Assembly (NCBI GenBank): GCA_015680685.1
Contig: MNCI01013777.1
Coordinates: 1 to 64,000 of the forward strand
Origin: Gnetum montanum
Taxonomy: Eukaryota > Streptophyta > Gnetopsida > Gnetales > Gnetaceae
Reading direction: 5' to 3'
Length of the DNA stretch: 64,000 nt
Position 1 is the stretch's first letter. Each line of letters begins with the position of its first letter. Shown piece by piece: positions 1 through 10,960 of the stretch. Both the position numbers and the translations under genes were made by a program. Under the pieces are notes generated by a model. It did no database searches. It had not been told where the DNA came from and was given only the letters and a program-made list of their open reading frames with translations.

Positions 1-245
1 AACTCTTAATAAATGAATGAAGAAACCAAACTTTTGTTGAGATGGAGAATATGATTTGATTAAAGATCTTAAACATGTTAGGAAAAATATTAGCATATAT
101 CATTTCATACAAATAGGTATTCAATAAAGAACGGCTTTCGAAGTTCATTAAAGGTAAAAAGAGAGTTGGAGAATTAGAATTAAGATATGTGTCTAACATT
201 GATAAGACAACAAAAACTAGATATGATCATACTCCTAATAAATAA
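1..245 (+). other. Left edge, probable gag/protease linker of element A
   Basis: AT-rich sequence directly upstream of the protease. No conserved motif can be recognised and all frames are broken. By position it should be the end of gag or the gag-protease linker of element A. Confidence 0.4.
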
Positions 246-653
246 TCTCCTCCTTTTCTTTTGATAATGAACTTAAAAGGCAAGTATCTTCACAATTATT
301 TAATTGACTTTGAAGCTACATCTACTATCATGTCATTAACTATATGACAAAAAACTGGTTGAACTCCTAAAAGATCCAATAAAAAGAATATTCAAGTGGC
401 AAACATACTTGATTCACATAGTCTTTTGTTGAGCAGAAGTTGGAGTAACAATTTCTTAGGTTACATATCAACAAATTATTCACATATGTGGCTACCTTGG
501 AAAGGAGAGTTAAATCAAATATATATATACAATGAGCCTTTAATGAATGAAAATATCACCTTGAATGGAACAAATAAGGTCATTAAAACAAGAGCTTTTG
601 AAACCATAATTTACACACTTCAAGAAATTGATAATTTGGAAAAAAAAAAATAG
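246..653 (+). pseudogene. Aspartic protease (retropepsin) of element A, broken
   Basis: This would encode the retropepsin that cuts the Gag-Pol polyprotein. In one frame the sequence reads a beta strand, then LIDFEATS near 303-325 where the family has the active-site Asp-Ser/Thr-Gly-Ala. The Asp survives, but the next two residues are Phe-Glu, so the enzyme would be dead. One in-frame TGA follows near 345. The later part has LLLSRSW and WLPWKGE, the conserved stretch after the protease in Tat-type elements. Compared with the family, about 25-30 residues appear to be missing between the active-site half and the LLLSRSW half, probably a small deletion. Confidence 0.7.
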
Positions 654-659
654 AATCTC

Positions 660-1150
660 AAGGTGAGATCAAAGGGAAACTATACTTCAATGGTTCTTGT
701 AACTTGAAAGATGCAAGAGTTGGAGTAGTTCTAGTAAAAGATGATTTGCTAAAAGTATTCAAGGAAATTCATCTATCTTTTCCTTATACTAATAGCAAGG
801 CTAAATATGAAGCTCTAAGTATTGGAATTAAAATATCATTGAAAAAAGGAATCAAGGTAATCACCATTAAGAAAGACTCAAAATTAGTTTGTGAATATAT
901 TAAAGGTAATTATGTAGTAACAAGCTCATTCTTACAACCTTATAAATAGCTTGTCTACAAAATGCTAGATCAATTTATCACTACAAAATAGAACATATAG
1001 GTAGAGAAGATAATTATATAGTTGATGACTTACCAAAAGTAGCTTCAACATTAGATGTGAAAAATATAGAAGGTTATGAAGGTGTAATGATTGAGAATGA
1101 ACATTAGCCATTAGTACCAGATAACATAAAGCATTTACAAGTATTTGAAG
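660..1150 (+). pseudogene. Archaeal-like RNase H domain upstream of RT, element A
   Basis: This resembles the extra RNase H (aRNH) of plant Tat retrotransposons, which degrades RNA in RNA/DNA hybrids. Visible landmarks are LYFNGS near 678-697 (family LYFDGS, so the first catalytic Asp is now Asn), AKYEAL near 802-820 with the catalytic Glu kept, and KKDSKLV near 871-891 with the catalytic Asp kept. After a stop at 947 the same kind of linker seen in such elements continues (VASTLDV, then PLVPDN). It lies between protease and RT, while a second gypsy-type RNase H lies after RT at about 7990-8440, so the element has two RNase H domains on either side of the polymerase. Confidence 0.7.
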
Positions 1151-1218
1151 ATGATGATCAAGTACTCAAGTTTATGAAAAATTAACAAGAATTAAAAGGT
1201 TAAATCATACTTGAAACA

Positions 1219-1770
1219 ATGTCAAGGTTTAAGAAAAATTTTATTTCCAAAAAGGTGATTGATTATGAACATGAGTTTAGAAAAAATTTTCTAACTAAAA
1301 AAGATATACAAAACCTAGATGATCGAGATTTTAAAGTGATAAATCTTAGATCTACTGATATATCAAAGATGGTAAATGTCACAAAGGAAAAATATTCAAT
1401 TTTTAAGAAAAATTTATTATTACTCCAAAAATATAATTTGGAAAATTCTGCTTGGTCTTATGATGATCATAAAACTTTTAGACCAGATGTCATGACATAT
1501 AAGATCCATTTGATGGATGGTTGTAAGATAGTTAAATAAAAATAAATGAAATTCAAACCATCATTTGAATTAGCCATGAAATATAAGATTAAGAAGTTAT
1601 TACAAGCACAAATTATATATCCAATTTATTATTCAACATGGCCTATCTTGTTCTAGTAAGAAAAAAGAATGATGATATTAGGCTTTGTGTAGATTTCAAA
1701 AATTTCAATGAAGCCTCAGAAAAAGATAAATAAACACTTCCTAGAATTGATGAAATGTTTGTCAAAGTAT
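1219..1770 (+). pseudogene. Reverse transcriptase, N-terminal half, element A
   Basis: The fingers part of a Ty3/gypsy reverse transcriptase. The frame from 1219 ends at a stop at 1537, then continues with KKNDDIRLCVDFKNFNEA near 1660-1710, matching the family KKNGQIRVCVDFRDLN block, and a PRIDEMF block at 1740-1760. AWSYDD near 1449 is the pre-RT motif typical of the OTA clade. The reading stops at 1770 because element H is inserted there. It resumes at 7433 with YSFLDDFLRYNQI, the next conserved RT block, so the insertion site is exact. Confidence 0.85.
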
Positions 1771-2979
1771 TGTTGAACTTTTAGTGTGTTAAAAAATTAA
1801 GTAAATTGGAGTCAAAGGTTGTGTGCATGGTTGTGTGGTTATTATGTTTGTAGGTCTACATACATGAGAAACCATGATAATCTAAAGCCTACATAAATGA
1901 CAAGAAATGAACTATTCTAGTGCTCAAAGGAGAAGGCCATATAAAAGACCTCAAACAAAGCATGTGAAAGATAAAGCTTGTGGACAAGGGACAATGAATT
2001 CAAAGGATAAAGAAAGTTGAGGAAATATGTCTCTAAGAAACAACAGATGTCTTGGTAGAATTGGAGTGAACACAAGCAAATATGTCTTTAATAAATAGCA
2101 AAATTATTTCCCTAGGTAGAGACATATTCCATTAGGCAAAGATGTCTTCACAAAATATATATTAGTTTAAGATATATGTCTTTCTCTAGACCAAGATATC
2201 TTCTAGAATTGAGATTTCATAGAGGTGTCTTTCCTAGACAAAGATGTCTTTATTGAATAGAAGAAAAATTCAAAAATACATCTCAAGCATGAAGAATATG
2301 TCTTTCATGACAATTAGTAATCGTTGCCTAGCTGTTGCATGAGTTCCAAGATGGATTTAGATACATGGTAGATATAAAAAAACATCATATGCATTGGGAA
2401 ATATGCAAGCTTATGTATAATCATTGTCAAATCATTAGTTTATCATTATAATATCTATTACTCTTCCTTGTATCATCATTTCTTCATTTTAAATTATGTT
2501 TTACCTCAATGTACAAGGATTGGAAAACTGAGTTGCATTTATCCCATGTAATTATTCTCTCTTATTGACTTGTGGGATTGATGTGCTTCTTGTGGGAAGG
2601 CATCTTGCTTAAGCTTATTAGGATCATATGGGATTAAGTTGTTGGTACTACAGTACAACACTCCAGAGTGGATCTCAAGGTTATAAAGGTGATAAAGCTT
2701 GGAAACCACATTCCAAGCCTAATAGGACATTTTGGGGTTGAGTGGTTGGTGTTGTAGCATAACACTCTAGAGTAGGGCTTGAAGATTGTAGAAGGTGTGG
2801 ATCCTTCAACCACATTTTAAGAGCAACAAATTCTAGAGGTGTGTTAGCAATCTACCCTCCAAGTATGGACTACCCAAGTTTTGAAACCATGTTAAATTTG
2901 GAGTATGTGCTTTTATGTTACAAATTTTTAATTTGACAAACTTATTCATCATCCCATTTTCTAAGTTCAATGATACACA
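1771..2979 (+). repeat. 5' LTR of element H
   Basis: 1209 bp, beginning tgttga and ending tacaca. It matches 6214-7427 along its length. A TATA-like tataaaaa lies at 2373 and an array of AGATGTCTT-like motifs lies upstream of it. The ends are confirmed by the target duplication and the primer site two bases downstream. Confidence 0.9.
2022..2380 (+). promoter_or_regulatory. AGATGTCTT-like motif array and TATA in H 5' LTR
   Basis: About eleven copies of a motif close to AGATGTCTT or its reverse complement occur between about 2022 and 2305, for example near 2045, 2140, 2223 and 2241. A TATA-like tataaaaa follows at 2373. The position upstream of TATA suggests U3 enhancer repeats. The function is inferred. 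Confidence 0.5.
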
Positions 2980-2981
2980 AG

Positions 2982-2994
2982 TGGTATCATAGCC
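2982..2994 (+). promoter_or_regulatory. Primer binding site (initiator tRNA-Met), element H
   Basis: tggtatcatagcc, two bases after the 5' LTR, matches the plant consensus tggtatcagagcc complementary to the 3' end of initiator tRNA-Met, with one change. Confidence 0.85.
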
Positions 2995-3035
2995 CAATAC
3001 TCTTCTCTATCATCATCAACTTCAAAGAGTGAATA

Positions 3036-4376
3036 ATGGAGAGGACATATTGCACAAAACCACTTATGTTTGATAGATTTGACTTCACCTATTGGAAAGA
3101 AAAAATGCAATGGTTCTTTAAATCCATGGAGTTTCAAGTATGGAAGTCAATCCTTGAAGGCTACACTCTACCTATTGATAGCTCCACTGACATCATCAAG
3201 CCTCACAACAAATGAACACAAGAGGAAAATTATAAGGTTATGTTTGATTCAAAATTAAAAGAAAATTTATATTATGCATTGAATAAACCTAAATTTAATA
3301 GAGTAGCAGGATGTAAAATGGCCAAAGAAATCTAGTGAACTTTAGAAGCTACTTATGAGGGAACATTTATTGTTTAGTAATTGAAATTATTAGTTTTACA
3401 AACAATGTAAAATAAAATCAAAATGAGAGAATGTGAGAAAATAAAGGATTAGTTTTCTATAGCTAATGATGTTATTGTAGCTATTAGAGGAACATGAAAG
3501 GATTTTCCCAAAAGTGATGTCATCATTAAAATGATCAGAACTCTACAATCGAAGCTCAAATCAAAAGTAACCACTATGAAGGAAATCAGAAACTTCTTAA
3601 GACTAAAATTTGAAGCACTTCAAAGTACTCTCATTGCTTATGAAATTAATCTCATAAGCAAAGGAGTGATTCAAGAAAGACCTATTACTTGAAAGAATGC
3701 CTCCAAGGAGAAGGAGTCAGATGAACATGATAAGATGAGATTATCCTTCTCTTAAGAAAGCTACAATGTTTGCTTACAAGAAGAAACAAGGAAGCATCTT
3801 AGTAAAGACCAAATATTTTTAGAGGTAGAAATAGAGGTAAAGAAATTTTAAATACTTCTAACTTAGATTTGTTTTCTATATAATGCTAGGCTTGTAGAGG
3901 AAGAGGCCACATGGCCTTTGAATTTCCTAGCAATGCAAGTGATAGCAAGGTACAACCAAAGAATAGATCCAATGATGAGAAACTAAAAAACAAAAAATTT
4001 TATACAAGTTGGGATGATGGTGAGCAAAGTGAAGAAGACACATGAAATTCTACCAAATAAAATGTGATGCTTACCCATGAAAATTCCTCACATATGGCTG
4101 AACAAGGTGGTAAGTGTGAAAAGATGTATAATGAATTTAAAGAATAAATGTTTCTTTTACCTCATTTGATTAAGAAGGCAAAGACTAGTACTTTCTAATT
4201 TCGATGCTATTCATGCTCAAATGAAAGAAGATATCTCTAACCTAAAAGCTAAGATTCAACCCCTAACCTCTTTTAATAATAATTGTAAGAAGGTTTAAGA
4301 AGAGAAGAGACCTAAATATCAGCCAAAGAATTTAGAGGAACACATGAAGATTAAAACTCAAGCTCAAGCATAGTAA
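3036..4376 (+). pseudogene. Copia-type gag of element H, broken
   Basis: This would encode the nucleocapsid/capsid protein that packages element RNA. The start ATG at 3036 lies just downstream of the primer site. It is followed by a copia-gag-like block (FDGSNY-like region reading LMFDRFDFTYWKEKMQWF, residues 10-27). A zinc-knuckle remnant around 3885-3935 reads C, stop, A, C-R-G-R-G-H-M-A-F-E-F, where the last Cys of the CCHC motif has become Phe. A lysine-rich tail follows. Several stops and frameshifts occur, so no full protein can be made. Some coding-like sequence continues weakly to about 4725. Confidence 0.65.
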
Positions 4377-6199
4377 GGTTTGATAATTTTGATCATAAGG
4401 ATAATACTTTATTTATACGTAAAAATTATGGTTATAAGAAAACTCTTAATTATATTCATGATTATAAAAATAGGATTAATGCTTGGTCTTTCAAAAATAC
4501 ATTGATAAGGAAATTATGTAGGTAGCAATAAGTGAATATGAAGAGAGGTGGAGAATTGAAAATGATGCAATAGATGATAAAAGGTTCTATCATAAAGAGC
4601 ATGAACAAATAGAAACATCACATATACAATCTAATGAGAAAGAACCAAAGGATGAGAACATACTTCATGATAGGGGATCTCATCTTAAATTTCACTTATC
4701 TTGTCTTCTTATTGGCAAGTGAGGTAAGTCAAGATAAGCTTTCCATCTCTTTGCTTGCTAGTTAATAGTGGTTGAGAAGTCCAAAATTATTTGTGCCTTG
4801 TCTAGATAAAAAACTCATGGAATAAGTCTCTAGATCATCTCTTACATTCATTTTTGATATTAATATAGTTGGTTTTGTAAAGATTTATAGTGTAGCACTT
4901 GTAATGATTTCTTATCTTGTATTCAATCTTGCTTAATCTGAACTTCTTGTGATAGTCTAATCTTAATCTCATGTCCTTTGGAATATTTTTGCTATTTTTG
5001 AGATAGGATAGATCCCTAAAATATTGTGGTTTGGAAACATTAGGCTCCACATTGGATCTTAATAGTGGATTACGGTTCTAATACTTTGATGATTTACAAG
5101 TTGATCTTAAAGGGCCAAGAAAAGCTACACATGTGTAGCAAGAGCCTACTCCCCATTATTCATATTTTTCTTGGATGACATCAATGTAGGGGGAGTCTTT
5201 GGAGACTTGAGCCAAGAAATATTGAAGTATCAAGAGATTGCAAAATGAGTAAAAAAAGACCTTCGAGAAGTATTTTTTAAGTGGATGATTTTTTCATAAA
5301 TTTGTATTCCTAATATCCTTTTGTAAAAATAGGGTATATGAGTTGTGTTTGAAAAATGATTGTATTGTGTTTTTTCTATTGCATTATACCAATACCTATC
5401 TATCCTTTGTCATGTTAGTTCCCTATCCTTTTGTAAATGTCAACAATTTTTGGTTAAGGGATACAAGTCTTAATGAGGCACCTAGATAGACTATTTATCT
5501 AATCTATCTTTGGTCTTTAGCATCAAACTTATGTGTAGCTCCTTTGTTTCTGAACTGATAAGAGTAAATCTTAATAAATCTTTAGCCTACCTATTCAATA
5601 TTCAATCATAAGTTGAAGCAAGAAGTACCTATTTCTTGTAAAGTAAATAGTTAAGGTTATGCATAAGACCATGATCATTTTTCACAAAGTATTTGTAGTT
5701 TTGATTGAATAATCTATTCAATAGTTTTCCTTGAGATAAACAATTAAGAATTTGGCATGGCTAGTTTAAATTAGTATTTCTATACTTCCCTAATCTTTTG
5801 CTAATGTTCTAAAAGGATGAAAAATATTATAAAATGAAAGAACGACATGATGCAAAATACTAATTACTTATTAATTTAGAGATAGGTTACTTGATCTTCA
5901 ATGCCTACACTTCATGCCTTAAGTTTGAATATCACTTAGAAGGCTTGGATCAGTTCTTGACATGACAAATTAAGGGCAGCTCTTCATGGAACTTAGTGTT
6001 GGAAAATGCATACTGATTAACTTGATTTTTCACTATATATTTTTGGGATTATGTTTTCTTATCTATTTTTCCTTTATGATATCTATTTAGAATCAAGTTT
6101 GTGTCCTTTATCCTTTTTGGTATTATTCAAAAAAGGAGAGAGTAGCATGATTTTATTTCTATGATCACTAATCCATTTTCTTAAGTTTTGAACATCACC
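4377..6199 (+). other. Interior of H without recognisable pol
   Basis: 1.8 kb between gag and the purine tract. I looked for copia integrase, YVDD-type RT and RNase H landmarks and found none in any frame. Short open frames on the minus strand (4835-5050, 6083-6271) have no family features. Probably noncoding or heavily deleted. Confidence 0.6.
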
Positions 6200-6213
6200 A
6201 AAAAGGGGGAGAT
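6200..6213 (+). promoter_or_regulatory. Polypurine tract of element H
   Basis: aaaaagggggagat lies directly before the 3' LTR start, the classic plus-strand primer of copia-like elements. Confidence 0.9.
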
Positions 6214-7427
6214 TGTGGACCTTTTGGTGTGTGAAAACATTAAGTAAAATAGAGTCAAAGGTTGTTTGCAAGGTTGTGAAATTATTATGTTTTCATATCT
6301 ACGTACTTGAGAAACCATGATAAGCTAAAGCCTACATAAACGACAAGAAATGAACTAGTTTAATGCTCAGAGGATAAGGTCATCTACAAGGTCTCAAATA
6401 AAGCATGTGAAAGATAAATTTTGTGGACAAGGAATGATGAATTCAAAGAAAAAGTAAAGTTGAAGAAAGACATCTCTGAGAAATAGTAGATGTCTTGGTA
6501 GAACTATAGTAAACATATTCAAATATGTCTTCAAGAAATAGCAAACATCTTTCCCTAGGTAGAGACATCTTCCATCAAGCAAAAACATCTTCATAGAATA
6601 TAGGCTAGTTTCAGAAAGATGTCTTTCTCCAAACAAAGATGTCTTTCCAATATAGAAGGAAAATTAAGAAAGATGTCTCAAGCATAAATAAGATTTCTTT
6701 CATGATCATTAATGACCATTTCCTAGCTATTGCATGAGTTCCAAGATAAATTTAGAAACATGGTAGCTATAAGAAGACATCATATGCTTTGGAAAATGTG
6801 AAATCTTGTGTACAATCATTGTCAAATCATTTTTTATCACTGTAATCTCTATAACTCTTCATTATATCATCATTTGTTCATTGTAAAGTGTGTCATACCT
6901 TAATGTACAAGGATCAAAAAAGTAAGTTGCATTTATCCCTTATACTTGTTTTCTCTTGTTGCCCTTTGAGGTTGATGTGCTTCTTGTAGGAAGTCATCTT
7001 GCTTGAGCTTGCTGAGATCCTACAATATTGAGTTTTTGGTGCTATGGTACAACATTGTGGAGTGAAGCTTAAGGTTGTAAAGGTTATGGAAGCCTAAAAA
7101 TCACATTCCAAGGTTGATGGGACATTGTGGAGTTAAATGGCTAGTGTTGCAACATATGCTTTGGAGCAGGGCATGAAGACTATACAAAGTGTGGATCCTT
7201 CAACCACATTTTGAGTGTAAAAAAATTGAAAGGTGTGCTAGTGATCTGACCTCTAAGTGTGGACTACCCAAGTTGGGGAACCACATTAAATTCAATTTGT
7301 GTGCTTTTGTATTATAAAGTTTTAATTTAGGAAACTTATTCATCTTCCTTCCTCTTCCTCCCTCTTCCCTCCCACCGCCCCCCACTCCCCCCCCCAAAAC
7401 CTCCTTTTCAAAGTTTAAAAATCCACA
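6214..7427 (+). repeat. 3' LTR of element H
   Basis: 1214 bp, begins tgtgga and ends tccaca, matching the 5' LTR. Its last 90 bp contain a C-rich run (about 7345-7397) that the 5' copy lacks. Copies of the AGATGTCTT-like motif occur at 6460-6700, followed by tataag at 6769. Confidence 0.9.
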
Positions 7428-7432
7428 AGTAT

Positions 7433-7985
7433 CCGGTTATCAAGTCTATTCTTTCTTAGATGATTTTTTAAGATATAATCAAATTATGGTAGATAAGGGT
7501 GACAAATATAAAACAACATTTATCACTAAGTGGAGAACGTTTTCTTGCCAAAGAATGCTATTTGGATTATCAAATGTTGGACCTACTTTTCAAATAGTAA
7601 TGGGTTTAGCCTTTAAAGGTTTAATAGGTAAGTTCAGTGTGGTTTATTTAAATGATATTACCATCTTCTAAAAAGGAAAGGAAGATCATATTGGTTATCT
7701 TTAAAAAAATTTTAACAAATGATATGAGTTTGGTATTTCATTAAATCCTAAGAAATGTATCTTTGGGGTTAAATCAAGAAGTTTACTAGGCCATGTAATC
7801 TATCAAGAAGAAATTTCTATAGATAACTCCTAAATTCAAGTAGTACATAATATTGAGCATCCTACAAATAAAAGGTCTCTTAGAAATTTCTTTGAAAAGA
7901 TAAATTTCATTAACAAATTTATCCCTAGATTCACTGAAATTACTAAACCTTTGATGCATATGCTAAAGAAATATATCCTAGTAGA
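7433..7985 (+). pseudogene. Reverse transcriptase, C-terminal half, element A
   Basis: Palm and thumb of the gypsy RT begun at 1219. It opens with YSFLDDFLRYNQI (family YSFLDGFSGYNQI), then TTFITKWRTFSCQRMLFGL and the catalytic block VVYLNDITIF near 7640-7670. There the family YVDD is YLND, so one catalytic Asp is lost. A stop follows at 7669. The thumb continues with SLNPKKCIFGV and LLGHVI near 7735-7800. The joining point with the upstream half is the target duplication of H. Confidence 0.85.
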
Positions 7986-7989
7986 GAAA

Positions 7990-8440
7990 ACACTAGAATC
8001 ATAGAGATCCTTAGTAGAAATAAAAAAAAAAACTATCCAAGAAGCTACATACTTGGTAAAACAAAAATTGAATAAAGAATTTTGGTTATATGCTTTTGCT
8101 TCAAATGATTCAATTGCTACCATTTTAACTCAAAGAGATGAAGGACAAGTTGAACTACTCAAATTTTTTGAGTATCAATTGAAAGGTTCAGAATTAAATT
8201 ATTTAGACTTAGAGAAATAAGAATTTTCAATCATTAAGGCACTTTAGTATTTCAAATACTACTTGGAAAGCTCATTAGTTCATATTATGTTGATAGAACC
8301 TATAGTTAAACAATTCTTAGCCCAAAATAAAATTGGATTGAAAATCGAGAAGTGGCTCATAAAGCTTCAAGGATTAATATTTTCATTATAAATAAGAAAA
8401 ATCATTAAATAAATGGGATTACTCAAGTTAATGGCTAGAT
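7990..8440 (+). pseudogene. Gypsy-type RNase H of element A
   Basis: The usual RNase H that follows RT in Ty3/gypsy polyproteins. Landmarks are FWLYAFASNDSIATILTQ near 8082-8134 (family LYTFASDTSIAVILTQ, the Asp now Asn), then FEYQLKGSELNYLDLEK near 8168-8217, and a KALQYFKYYL block near 8239-8266. Stops at 8218 and further on break it. It is the second RNase H in this element; the other lies upstream of RT. Confidence 0.75.
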
Positions 8441-8449
8441 AAGATAAAG

Positions 8450-9640
8450 TATGTATGCTTAAGACTCATGAAGAAAATTGGTATGATGAAATTATAGAAT
8501 TCCTTGATACACAAAAGGTTTCAAATAACTTAACTAGAAGTCAAAAGAAAGCTTTCTTAAAACGAGAAAATAAATTTGTGGTTAAAGATGGAATTTTATA
8601 TCAAAAGGATTTTAGAGGGTTTTTTTTGTAATGTGTTCACAATGATCAAATTGATCTAATCATAGAACAATTCCATAATCATTCTAATTTGTTCTATGAG
8701 TCTCATAAGTCTACTTTGTTTGGCCTAGTATGTATCAAGATATTAGTTTAAAAATTCAAAGATATTAAAAATTTCAAATTCATGGATTGGAGATCAAAAA
8801 GGCAAGAGCCCCTTTAAAATGAATAATTGTAGATAGATCATTTCTACAATTTGGCTTAGATTTCATTGATACAATTACTCCTTCAACAGTTGGATATAAG
8901 TTTATTCTCATAGCTACTGATTACTTTACCCAATGGTCTAAATTAAAGGCTCTAAGAAAATTTTCAACATCAAACATGATTAAGTTCATGGAAGATCAGA
9001 TTCTAAGTCATTTTAGTCTACATGAATTGGTGGTATTCAACAAGGGACTAGCCTTTTAATCTGAAGAATTTATACCACGGGCATCGAAAAAATTTGTCTT
9101 TCTATTTTCTTGTTAAAATTATTATCCTCAAGGGAATGGCTTAGCTAAATCTACAAATAAAAATCTTATTTCCTAAATTAAGTGATCAATGGATGAGAAT
9201 CCATGAAATTGGATTGATTAATCACAATCTACATTATCGGCTAATTGTATTAAATTTAAGAAGGCTATTGGAATGTCAACTTATAACTTGGTCAATGGTT
9301 TTCCCACTAGAATTACAAATAAGATTATAAGTTTGGGCTCAAATTTTCTGCAAATGTACAGTGAGAAAACTAATCAAGATAAAAGTTTCATGACCTTAGT
9401 CATTAGAAGAGAAGCCAAATAGATAAAGCTAAACATAATTAACTAAAGAATGCTTCTTAAGTCAAAAGGTGGTTTGATAGAAAGGCTCTAAAGAAAACTT
9501 TTAAAGTAGAAATACTGTATTTTTATGAAACATGAAGAAGCTAGATAAGTTTTCAGCAATATGGATTGGCCGATTTTAGATCAAGAAATGATTATCAAAA
9601 GATACATACAAATTGCCCACATTAAGTGGGATTGAATTGC
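8450..9640 (+). pseudogene. Integrase of element A, broken
   Basis: It would insert the cDNA into the host genome. An N-terminal linker with WYDEIIEFL near 8481 precedes the degraded zinc-finger region (8600-8740). The core shows FLQFGLDFIDTITP near 8850-8890 with the first catalytic Asp kept. Next comes LVVFNKG near 9028, where the family has FDN, so the second Asp is gone. YYPQGNGLAKSTNKN follows near 9121-9163, with Lys where the catalytic Glu should be. A C-terminal block with KAIGMSTYNLV is at 9256. Multiple stops and frameshifts occur. Confidence 0.8.
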
Positions 9641-9649
9641 AATTTCTAT

Positions 9650-10200
9650 ATAATTTTTTACATAGAAAACATTATTTTGAACAACTGCCCACAACTTAGA
9701 TACATATATAAATTAATAATATATATATGTAAATAATAATATAATATAATAATAAAATGATAATTGCATTAGTAATACTATGTATACAAGATAGTTAGTG
9801 ATAATATATATATAATATAGGATATAAAATTTACATGTATACTTAGTTATTATATATATATACACTTACTTCCATAACATCTAATCATAAAATATGTACA
9901 TATATCTCATACATATGTTTAGGTATGATATATAATATTATAAAATATGCATGTGTTAGAGTATTACTTTTAAAATATATACATATTAATTCAAAGTGTT
10001 AGTTTAAAAGTTAAGTTTAGATTATTTCAAGTAATCATTACTTCTAAGTGGAAGCGATGGTTAAATGACTACATAGTGGTGAATTCATTTCAAGAACCAA
10101 ATAGTGGAATTTGAATTGACCAACTATATAACGATGGAAATTAACTAAGTTTTAGCTAAGTGGAAAAGTTGGTTGATGAAATTTGTGAGAATTTGAAACT
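9650..10200. other. AT-rich tail after element A
   Basis: Very AT-rich sequence with runs of ta/ata (for example 9718-9760 and 9795-9880). No coding features. It could be the 3' untranslated part of element A or its decayed LTR. Confidence 0.5.
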
Positions 10201-10960
10201 CACCTTACACTATATAAGGATATGTAGATTTCTTGGAAATGCATCATTTGTCAACTCAAGGTTTAAGTGAAAAAGGAAAGTGTTTAAGTATAATGTAGAA
10301 AATGGTTCTTGAAGAGAGGGCAATAAGAAGGCCTTCTATTCCATATGTTCCAAGATTTTGCCTAGAGAATGTATTAAGAGTTTATTATAAGGCAATAGCT
10401 TGTGGAGAATCTGGTAAAAGCCCTTTCTTACTTGATATTTTAGATGAGTTTAGATTTCTCACTAGTAAACTATCTATACATTCCAATGTTTTGGGCAGCC
10501 TGCAGGAATGCACCACCCAACCTGAATATTAAGGAAAAGTCTAGAAAACATGATTCATGTGGAGAGGATTTCATGTATCAAGACACAGAAGTAACTATTT
10601 CAGAAGAACCTCAAAAATTAGCCTTCAAAGAGTTGGATGAGAAAGAGACAAAGATATTTATTAAAGACAAGGATGAAGACCAAGTTGAAGCTTCAACTAA
10701 CTAAGAAGAGGAAATAAGAGCATTCACCACAACCAAAATTACATATGAAAGGATTCTCAATATGAGAATCCCTAAAAGAATTACTCTAACCATTCTCTTC
10801 CCATTGACAAAATAGTTTGTGTAAAGATTTATTTGTACAGTTTCCTAAGTTTTAGGAATGAGGGTTTTATTTCATCAATCCTTAACTTTGGTAGAATTTT
10901 TCCTCAAAAAAGATTTGTATTTTTGTAAAAATATTCAATGAATTCCTATTTGATGGTGAT
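10200..10960 (+). other. Transcription-unit-like segment, possible LTR of A or small gene
   Basis: A TATA-like ctatataagg at 10211 is followed about 90 bp later by two overlapping open frames. Beyond them is AT-rich sequence with polyadenylation-like aatattcaatga at about 10928. This layout fits either an LTR (U3 TATA, R, poly-A) of the Tat element to its left or a small expressed unit. There is no second copy in the window to prove an LTR. Confidence 0.35.
10302..10704 (+). pseudogene. Unrecognised small ORF pair, probably one frameshifted reading
   Basis: One frame runs 10302-10532 (76 codons from an ATG about 90 bp after a TATA-like site). A second overlapping frame runs 10444-10704 (86 codons) and ends in an acidic, Lys/Glu-rich tail (KELDEKETKIFIKDKDEDQ). 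The two together could be a single protein broken by one frameshift near 10440. I recognise no family. It may belong to the Tat element upstream or be an unrelated gene remnant. No signal peptide or membrane segment is evident. Confidence 0.3.

Larger units (their letters stand above)
1771..7427 (+). mobile_element. Complete gag-only copia-like LTR element H nested in A
   Basis: Two similar LTRs (1771-2979 and 6214-7427) bound the element. It is flanked by perfect 5-bp target duplications agtat at 1766-1770 and 7428-7432. The 3' LTR has TGTGGA/TCCACA ends. A primer site for initiator tRNA-Met follows the 5' LTR, and a purine tract precedes the 3' LTR. The 3.2 kb interior holds a copia-type gag remnant with a zinc-knuckle-like motif, but I see no protease, integrase or RT. 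It is therefore non-autonomous, like the TR-GAG class of plant elements although longer than most. It split the RT of element A. Confidence 0.88.
1..9650 (+). mobile_element. Tat/Ogre-like Ty3/gypsy element A, split by nested element H
   Basis: This is a decayed plant Ty3/gypsy element whose left end lies outside the window. Its domains read protease, RNase H, reverse transcriptase (first part), then after the 5657-bp insertion H the rest of the RT, a second RNase H and integrase. Rejoining the DNA at 1770 and 7433 restores one continuous RT reading, which proves the split. Protein motifs such as LLLSRSW followed by WLPWKGE after the protease, and LDFID with YYPQGNG in the integrase, resemble the Tat/Ogre group of the OTA clade. 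Many stops and frameshifts make it non-functional. No LTR could be defined; the 3' LTR, if present, should lie to the right of 9650. Confidence 0.85.

Noticed and set aside
7345-7397. C-rich run in the H 3' LTR (minus strand reads a Gly-rich open frame)
   Set aside because: Low-complexity expansion or sequencing error; the Gly-rich translation is not a gene.
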